Below, piece by piece: positions 43,158-48,584 of a stretch of 48,584 bases of DNA. The stretch's first letter is position 1. Each line of letters starts with the position of its first letter. The stretch covers positions 9,059 through 57,642 of the forward strand of contig MFYT01000031.1 of the NCBI GenBank assembly GCA_001789205.1, given 5' to 3'. Origin of the DNA: Candidatus Raymondbacteria bacterium RIFOXYA2_FULL_49_16. GTDB taxonomy: Bacteria > Fibrobacterota > OXYB2-FULL-49-7 > XYB2-FULL-49-35. The position numbers were made by a program, and so were the translations under genes. The notes beneath the pieces were generated by a model. That model did not search any database and was not told the origin of the DNA. It worked only from the letters and a program-made list of their open reading frames with translations.

Positions 43158-44159
43158 TTAATTCTTTCCAGGTGTTAAGTCTTTATATGGGTCGGCCCTG
43201 ATAAAAGCGTCGAACATAATCTGCTTTTTCTCGATTGGCACACCAATTGCCGCGCCATCGCCATAATCTGATAAAATAAAACCACCTTGGGGAGCGGCCC
43301 AGTGTTTCAGCAGGAGTGAAGCCTCCTGTACAATCTCACTATTGTTCTTAAACGGGAGTGTGTGCTGGATGTCGCATAGGGACGAGAAGCAGATTTTTCC
43401 CCTGAAACGTGCGCCGACTTCCTCTATTCCCAATGCGCGCGGTTGCTGCAGATTTATTACGTTGAGTCCGATATCTATGAGATCACCGATGATATCGTTC
43501 ACGAAGCCGCATGAGTGCATCCACACATGCCACCCCGCTTTCTTTACAGCACCAAAGATTTTTTTATACCGGGGTTTAAAAAATTCCCGCCACAGTGCGG
43601 GATCTATCATGAGCGCGTTTTCAGTTCCCCAATCATCGGTAAATTCAAATCCGTGTATTTTTCCGGGAAAACGGCGTGAAATATTTTCAATAATCAGGAT
43701 ATCAAAATCAACTATCCTGTCAGCAAGCATGGCTGCTTTTTCCGGCTCAATTATGAGGTCCATGAGTACGTTTTCAAATCCTCGCAGGCCTTGCATTCGT
43801 TCAAACAGGAGCATAAAGATACCGGTTTGTACATATTTGCCTTGGGAACCGGCGAATTCCCGTTCCATGCCTTCATAAAACCTGGGATTATCCGGGTCTG
43901 GCCATTGGTATGAATCCAGTTTTGACCAATCGTCCAAAGGATGGCCTTTTATCTGGCCCATGTTCGCTTCAGCCGTACGCATCCAGGTACATCCCCAGTA
44001 GTCTTTGAATTCCGTTTTGTCTTTCGGGCAAGCGCCTGACTGGTTCCAGTCGGCCCTGTGGACGTCATTTCGCCCCAGTCCGTCGAATATAAGGGGCAGA
44101 CGGTCCGGACCTTTGAATTCCACCGCGTTTTTCACCACTTCGTACGATGTCTGTGTCAT
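43158..44159 (-). CDS. Uroporphyrinogen decarboxylase-family protein (MtaA/CmuA-like)
   Basis: 333 residues of the URO-D fold. FKGPDRLPLIFDG starts the barrel. GFEFTDDWGTENALMIDPAL and WREFFKPRYKKIF are typical, and WHVWMHSCGFVNDIIGDLID carries the His-x-Cys of corrinoid methyltransferase relatives. LCDIQHTLPF and SDYGDGAAIGVP follow. Members decarboxylate uroporphyrinogen or transfer methyl groups to and from corrinoids; the HSCG motif and the lack of the heme-type N-terminus suggest the second group. A very strong ribosome-binding site (GAGGAGG) lies before the ATG. It is divergent from the AraC regulator, which may control it. Confidence 0.85.
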   Translation of the reverse strand: MTQTSYEVVKNAVEFKGPDRLPLIFDGLGRNDVHRADWNQSGACPKDKTEFKDYWGCTWMRTAEANMGQIKGHPLDDWSKLDSYQWPDPDNPRFYEGMEREFAGSQGKYVQTGIFMLLFERMQGLRGFENVLMDLIIEPEKAAMLADRIVDFDILIIENISRRFPGKIHGFEFTDDWGTENALMIDPALWREFFKPRYKKIFGAVKKAGWHVWMHSCGFVNDIIGDLIDIGLNVINLQQPRALGIEEVGARFRGKICFSSLCDIQHTLPFKNNSEIVQEASLLLKHWAAPQGGFILSDYGDGAAIGVPIEKKQIMFDAFIRADPYKDLTPGKN

Positions 44160-44206
44160 GGCTCCTCCTCTTTGTGTCTTCCTTCATAATTATAGTATAT
44201 TTGAAA

Positions 44207-44238
44207 TTGTATTGCTATTGATACTGGATACAATACAA
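44207..44238. promoter_or_regulatory. Inverted repeat in the divergent promoter region
   Basis: Perfect eight-base arms TTGTATTG (44207-44214) and CAATACAA (44231-44238) with a 16-base spacer. It sits 12 bases before the AraC gene and 48 bases before the URO-D-like gene. The position fits an operator read by the AraC protein or an overlapping promoter. Confidence 0.5.
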
Positions 44239-44249
44239 AATCAAACATT

Positions 44250-45113
44250 ATGGACAGAAAGAACCTATTCAACCAGCGCCGGATACTGATACCCTTGTAC
44301 CGGTATGGCATTTACGACATTGAGGTGTTGGGCAGGCTCAATTATTCTAGGGCTGCGCAGCCTCTGCGCACGCATGTTCACCATGGCGGCCTGGAGATCT
44401 GCTATCTTGCGCGGGGACGGCAGGTCTACAGTGTGGGTGATCGACAGTACCGGCTGACCGGCGGCGATGTATTTATCACGTTGCCTGACGAGGCCCATGG
44501 TACCGGCAGGATGCCTGAGGAAAAATCGGTTTTGTACTGGCTCGTGGTCCGGTTCTCGGGCCGGAATAGAAGTTTCTTAGGGCTTCCGGACAAGGATGGC
44601 GCGGAACTTCGCCACGCCTTGCTGGGGATGCGGCACAGGCATTTCAAAGGGTCACCAACGCTGTGTAAAATCCTCAACGACATCGTTATCACGTATCATA
44701 CAAAGGGTATGCCACTGAAAACAGCGTATCTGAGGAATAAAATCGTCGAATTCCTGATCATGGTAGTCGCATGCGCGCGCTCAGGCGGGGTAATCGGAAA
44801 AAACAGTGCGATGCAAGGGCTGCTCGATTTTATCAATGGCCGCATTACGGAAAAAATGACCGTGCCAGACCTTGCCCGCGCTGTGGGGCTCTCCGCCTCG
44901 TGGCTCAAGGCAAAATTCAAACAAGAGACAGGCATCCCTATTGCCGAATATGTTCTCAGAAAAAAAATTGATTTAGCCAAGGAATTGTTGAAAAAGGGAG
45001 AAAAGAACGTTACGGAAGCGGCCTTTGACCTTGACTTCTCATCGTCCCAGTATTTCGCGACCGTGTTCAAACGGTATACGGGGAAGAAACCAGGGGAGTG
45101 GAAACACTGCTGA
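44250..45113 (+). CDS. AraC-family transcriptional regulator
   Basis: 287 residues. A cupin-like sensing domain covers about 20-120 (HVHHGGLEICYLARGRQVYS, DVFITLPDEAHGTGRM). The C-terminal two helix-turn-helix motifs lie at about 190-285 (MTVPDLARAVGLSASWLKAK, then FSSSQYFATVFKRYTGKKPG). The ATG at 44250 has no clear ribosome-binding site. It is divergent from the URO-D-like gene and convergent with the GH2 gene, so it may sense a sugar and control these neighbours. Confidence 0.92.
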   Translation: MDRKNLFNQRRILIPLYRYGIYDIEVLGRLNYSRAAQPLRTHVHHGGLEICYLARGRQVYSVGDRQYRLTGGDVFITLPDEAHGTGRMPEEKSVLYWLVVRFSGRNRSFLGLPDKDGAELRHALLGMRHRHFKGSPTLCKILNDIVITYHTKGMPLKTAYLRNKIVEFLIMVVACARSGGVIGKNSAMQGLLDFINGRITEKMTVPDLARAVGLSASWLKAKFKQETGIPIAEYVLRKKIDLAKELLKKGEKNVTEAAFDLDFSSSQYFATVFKRYTGKKPGEWKHC

Positions 45114-45148
45114 GCATGTCCCCATTATGCAATGCTACGCGGTCTTTT

Positions 45149-47899
45149 TTATTCTTGTCGTGATTGGAGCATGTTGTAGAAAATAGTCAGGGCAGCGGGA
45201 TCGAAATCAGGACTTTTCTCCTCGATTCTTCCCCTCAACTTAAGCTGGTTGAACACCATGCTGCCTTTTCCCAGCTTCACCTCTGCCACCGCAATCTGAA
45301 AATTCTTATCAGTATAGCTTTCCTTGCCCTCGGCGTAGATTTCCGAGGAGTCCGGAAGGTTTTTTACGGCAAACTGGAAGACCGACTGCCGCTGTCCATT
45401 CATGCGCCAGAACCGGTCAGTATCAATACCTTGCCAGAAGGGATGGCGCGCGTCCTTGATAAAGAGCATCTCCACGCCCGAACGCCCCCCCATGCGTTCG
45501 ATGCTGATTGGCGCAAGATTGGTGAATGGCCAGTTGCGCTGTTCCAGGACCAGGATTTTTCCCCCGGCTTCGGCGAATTTTTTAAGCCGGGACTCATGTT
45601 TCATCATGTCTTCGTCAGCCGGTATGTCCCATCCGATAACCGCCATCCCGGCAACCGGGAGACTGTCGGGGTGCAGGATGTTTTTGCACCCAAGCGCGCG
45701 CAGCAGAGTGGCGACCTCTTTTCCCGATTCAATGACCGCAATCCGTTTTTCAATGATTTCATCGGGGCATTCAGGTTTTTTAAAGGCCATGAAGAGCCGG
45801 TGGCTCATATTTGCGCCCTGGGCGGATTCGAGAAGCGCAAGGAAATAGTACCTGCCCGGGGTCTCGGGAATTTCAAAGGTCATAGAAAGGTCCTTGGAAC
45901 CCTGGGCCGGAACAATGCCTGTGAGAACATGCGGTTTGACAATGCTTTGCTTGAGCAGCGGGGAGAAGTCGTATTCCGGCGATTCCTGGGTAAGGCCGCA
46001 GGTTATTTTCACGGGAAGCGATTTTGAGAGATCGTTTGACACAGAGACAATGAGTTTTACCTTGGACCCGCATGTTACATGGGGATCGAGCGTGTTGACA
46101 CTCACCATGACCGGCGCGAGCGCGTTGCGGCACGCTTTCTGTTCCGGGGAAAATTCCCCTTGCTTGTAATCAGGTTGAAAACCTGAGGCGATCGCCGCGT
46201 AGGGGAAGATACCGTCGAACCCGAGGATACGGAGCCATTCGGTCTCTTCCATGGCAATCCGGGCCGAGAGATCGCGGGCGATCATGGTTTCAAATTCGCC
46301 GTAGGTGCTTGTGGCGCGTGACAGAACAATGCGCTGGGCAATTTCGTTTCTGAACCCGAGATATTCAGAATTGATGATCGGCTTGCCCGAGGCACCCCAC
46401 GTGTTGGCAAAGACGGTCATTTTCTCCCTAAAGTCGCCGCCGGTGCCATACCAGGTGCCGCTGTAATCGTGTATGTCGGCCATGTCAGGGGTTTGGAAAC
46501 AGGAACGGTTTATTGGCCTGGTGGCATCCATATTTCTGAAAAATTCCGACAATTCGTTGTTTTCCCATGCTTCATCCTCGTGCGATTCGTTGGTCATGAC
46601 CCAGGTTACAATGCTGGGCCTGTTCCAGTAATGGGGGAGCATCTGTTCGATCTCGCGCAGGGCATTGGCGTGGAAGGTATTTCGTTCTTCTGGTGTAAAC
46701 CGCCAGTCTCCGAAGTTTACGGTGATGGGGAATTCGCAGAAGAGGAGCGCGCCTTCCTCGTCGCACACGTCGTTCCAGTCGTCGGTGAACGGGGTGGTAT
46801 GGGTGCGGAAAACCGTGCAGTTAAGACTGCGCATGTCGGTAATGAGCATCTGTTTGATAAAGGAACGGTCACGCGCCTTGTCTCCAAACCAGACGCACTG
46901 GTTGTATAGATCGGAACCGCGCAGTACCAGCGGCTCATCGTTCAGGTAGAAGCGGCCTTTGCTTACGGTGAATGTTCTGAAACCAAACCGGAACCGTTTC
47001 TGCTGGCAGAACCGATTGTCGTTGCTCAGGGTCATCACGACCTCGTAGAGCGCGGGGTTTGCCGGACTCCAGAAGGTAACCTTGGGACAGGGAAATTTCA
47101 GGACAATGGGGGCGCTGGTTGGCGTGGTGCGCGATTGTTCCTGGTCCAACGACACCTGTTCGACCCTGCTGACCGGCAGGGCTTCTTTCCATTTAGTGAT
47201 TGCCGCCTTTATGGTGACTCGCGCGTCGATATCGGCCGCATTGTCGAGCCAGATTTTCACTACAGCCACGGGCGGCTTAATGGCGGTCTCAACTTTAACC
47301 TCTTTGATCCTGATTTCGTCAAAAAATTCGAGCCACACCCCGTCGGTGATGGACGGTCCAGCCTTTGCCCACGGCGCGCCGCGCATTTGGAGGGGCAATT
47401 TTTTTACCGTGGAAAACGGGAGCGCGGGCCATCCGCCTATTTTAAGCGTGATAGTGTTTGTATCGCCGAATCTAATGGCGTTTTTCGCTACCGTAAAGAC
47501 AGCCGGGGAGAAGCCGCCTGAGTGCTGCCCGAGTTTTGTCTCGTTGAACCAGGCATCGTACCGCCATGTTGTTTTCCCGATGTTCACGGCCGCCATTTTT
47601 CCTGACGCGGTCCGGGGAATGAATACCCTTTTTACAAACCAGGCATAGTCGATTTCCGCGAGTTTTTCGTTTGGTTTGTCGGCCTTGATCAGGTCCACGA
47701 CGCCCTTGAACTGGTTTATGGCCTTGAAATTTTGGATCACTTTGACCCGTTCGGCGTCTTTCCAGATGTCAGCGTCTTTATACTCAATGCTTGCCAGCCA
47801 CATGCCGGTGAGATCAATGTCGTTGTCGCTGATCAGGGAGCTGTAGCCCGCATGGGTTGCGCAGGCAAAGAGGGCTAAAAGAACGAAATAGTGTTTCAT
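45149..47899 (-). CDS. Glycoside hydrolase family 2 protein (beta-galactosidase/mannosidase-like), exported
   Basis: 916 residues. Signal peptide about 1-18 (YFVLLALFACATHAG). The N-terminal jelly-roll sugar-binding domain contains RYDAWFNETKLGQHSGGFSP, and an Ig-like domain leads to the (beta/alpha)8 barrel. The acid/base Glu438 lies in VMTNESHED and the nucleophile Glu512 in PIINSEYLGFRN, with the GH2 hallmark FYLNDEPLVLRGSD before them. A C-terminal beta region follows. It would hydrolyse a beta-linked galactoside, mannoside, glucuronide or similar in the periplasm or outside. AAGGAA lies before the ATG. The AraC gene next to it is a plausible regulator. Confidence 0.88.
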   Translation of the reverse strand: MKHYFVLLALFACATHAGYSSLISDNDIDLTGMWLASIEYKDADIWKDAERVKVIQNFKAINQFKGVVDLIKADKPNEKLAEIDYAWFVKRVFIPRTASGKMAAVNIGKTTWRYDAWFNETKLGQHSGGFSPAVFTVAKNAIRFGDTNTITLKIGGWPALPFSTVKKLPLQMRGAPWAKAGPSITDGVWLEFFDEIRIKEVKVETAIKPPVAVVKIWLDNAADIDARVTIKAAITKWKEALPVSRVEQVSLDQEQSRTTPTSAPIVLKFPCPKVTFWSPANPALYEVVMTLSNDNRFCQQKRFRFGFRTFTVSKGRFYLNDEPLVLRGSDLYNQCVWFGDKARDRSFIKQMLITDMRSLNCTVFRTHTTPFTDDWNDVCDEEGALLFCEFPITVNFGDWRFTPEERNTFHANALREIEQMLPHYWNRPSIVTWVMTNESHEDEAWENNELSEFFRNMDATRPINRSCFQTPDMADIHDYSGTWYGTGGDFREKMTVFANTWGASGKPIINSEYLGFRNEIAQRIVLSRATSTYGEFETMIARDLSARIAMEETEWLRILGFDGIFPYAAIASGFQPDYKQGEFSPEQKACRNALAPVMVSVNTLDPHVTCGSKVKLIVSVSNDLSKSLPVKITCGLTQESPEYDFSPLLKQSIVKPHVLTGIVPAQGSKDLSMTFEIPETPGRYYFLALLESAQGANMSHRLFMAFKKPECPDEIIEKRIAVIESGKEVATLLRALGCKNILHPDSLPVAGMAVIGWDIPADEDMMKHESRLKKFAEAGGKILVLEQRNWPFTNLAPISIERMGGRSGVEMLFIKDARHPFWQGIDTDRFWRMNGQRQSVFQFAVKNLPDSSEIYAEGKESYTDKNFQIAVAEVKLGKGSMVFNQLKLRGRIEEKSPDFDPAALTIFYNMLQSRQE

Positions 47900-48096
47900 A
47901 AATGGAATTCCTTAAAATAAAGCTGTATAATTTTAGGGGTCATATAATGCTTGACATACAAGCTGAGATAATATACTTTATTTTCGACAAGATGTTCACG
48001 CGAATTAGTAAGTTGGCGTAGTTCGTGACAAATGTTTCTATGGGGGTTGGAGATGCGGAAAACAGCAATAGTTTTTTGTGCAATTTGATCAATACT

Positions 48097-48183
48097 ATGT
48101 CAGATGTTGCGAGCGGTATCTATGTATGCCGTTTTACAGCAGGGAACTGGACCAAGCAGATGAAAATGGTCCTGCTCAAGTGA
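48097..48183 (+). pseudogene. Orphan C-terminal tail of a sorting domain
   Basis: The frame encodes MSDVASGIYVCRFTAGNWTK, then QMKMVLLK and TGA, the classical end of a PNPFNP sorting domain (GIYVCRF, KMVLLK). In frame it can be read back to about 48028, where a TAG stops it, but no PNPFNP motif is found. It lies 68 bases before the start of a new exported protein. The rest of 47900-48096 shows nothing. Confidence 0.6.
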
Positions 48184-48251
48184 TCTTTTAGCCGCACAAA
48201 CAGGGCATTTTCCTGCATCATTTATTTGAGACCAAACCAGGAGAAGAATCT

Positions 48252-48584
48252 ATGTATAAAAAATGTATTATTATTTGCTGTTTGCTTAGCATAAGCATTT
48301 GTTTGTTTGCGCAACCCCTTTCCCCGACGTGGATCAAGAGGTATGGAGGCTTTGGAATTGAACGTGGATATTCATTGCAAATGACTATGGATGGGGGATG
48401 TGTTATTGTTGGTTCCAAAGGAGGTCTTGAGAATGCCTATATTTTAAAAGTTGATTGTAATGGTGATTCTCTATGGTCGAAAAAATATGGCGGGGATTCC
48501 ATGGATTATGCGTATTCTGTTGTCAATATGGAGAATGACGGTTATGCAATTGCAGGAGGCAATTCATCGATAATTGGGAAGGGT
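48252..48584 (+). CDS. Secreted repeat protein, 3' partial
   Basis: 111 residues are visible and the frame is open to the end of the window. A signal peptide (IIICCLLSISICLFAQP, cleavage near FA/Q) is followed by repeats of about 50 residues: WIKRYGGFGIERGYSLQMT and LWSKKYGGDSMDYAYSVVNM, with DGGCVIVGS and DGYAIAGGN between them. Such WxxxYGG...DGGxxxxG repeats form beta-propeller-like outer-surface proteins and usually end in a sorting domain. CCAGGAGAAGAATCT precedes the ATG. The A+T content is higher than in the neighbouring GH2 gene. Confidence 0.8.
   Translation, partial: MYKKCIIICCLLSISICLFAQPLSPTWIKRYGGFGIERGYSLQMTMDGGCVIVGSKGGLENAYILKVDCNGDSLWSKKYGGDSMDYAYSVVNMENDGYAIAGGNSSIIGKG

Noticed and set aside
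45164-46027. Plus-strand 287-codon frame inside the GH2 gene
   Set aside because: It is a shadow of the GH2 coding strand with implausible composition.

Overview
The window looks like chromosome of an uncultivated Gram-negative bacterium of the FCB superphylum. Three things suggest this: C-terminal sorting modules of the PNPFNP type (type IX secretion-like), a FlgB rod protein that implies a flagellum, and several signal-peptide or lipoprotein envelope genes. A placement near Fibrobacterota/Chitinivibrionia or a neighbouring candidate phylum is inference only. There is no rRNA, tRNA or CRISPR array that I can see. Most genes are moderately GC-rich. A few islands are clearly AT-rich: the 880-aa adhesin-like gene, the RAYT transposase and the gene at the right end.

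Layout. 1-2809: a 5'-truncated periplasmic-binding protein and a Gfo/Idh/MocA oxidoreductase. 2981-8396: secreted proteins with sorting domains (one with an in-frame amber codon, one intact, and one reduced to its last 21 codons), a sulfatase and tandem hairpins. 8418-10510: an aldo/keto reductase with Fe-S clusters, a lone flgB and a cold-shock-like RRM protein. 10735-13680: a decaying stretch with an antiporter fragment, a truncated anti-sigma-like protein and a broken EamA transporter, around an intact 2-hydroxyacid dehydrogenase. 13725-17714: an LdhA-like D-lactate dehydrogenase, a FecR/TonB-C protein, a 35-aa lysine-rich protein and an AsmA-like protein. 17833-20140: comM, then a RAYT transposase flanked by 13-bp palindromic units. 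20265-23922: a complete Kai-type operon (kaiC, two kaiB, PAS histidine kinase) with no kaiA.

24266-27289: a RapA-like SWI2/SNF2 protein preceded by another copy of the RAYT-type repeat and by a 24-bp exact copy of an internal comM segment. 27450-31209: a polyamine locus with carboxynorspermidine decarboxylase and dehydrogenase facing an ornithine-decarboxylase-like enzyme. Together these could make putrescine and convert it to spermidine by the carboxyspermidine route. 31339-39815: a six-gene minus-strand operon for an Opp/Dpp-like ABC transporter with a 791-aa lipoprotein and a further exported protein of unknown function. 39988-41681: a PhoU-like/PiT phosphate pair. 41702-43036: a very divergent chorismate synthase homologue. 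43158-47899: a URO-D-like protein, a divergent AraC regulator and a GH2 glycosidase. 48097-48584: another sorting-domain remnant and the start of a secreted repeat protein.

The most interesting items are the Kai operon with duplicated kaiB, the RAYT/REP system with its outlying copy and comM footprint, the chorismate synthase homologue lacking its catalytic histidine, the ABC operon with the large lipoprotein, and the trail of orphaned sorting-domain tails.
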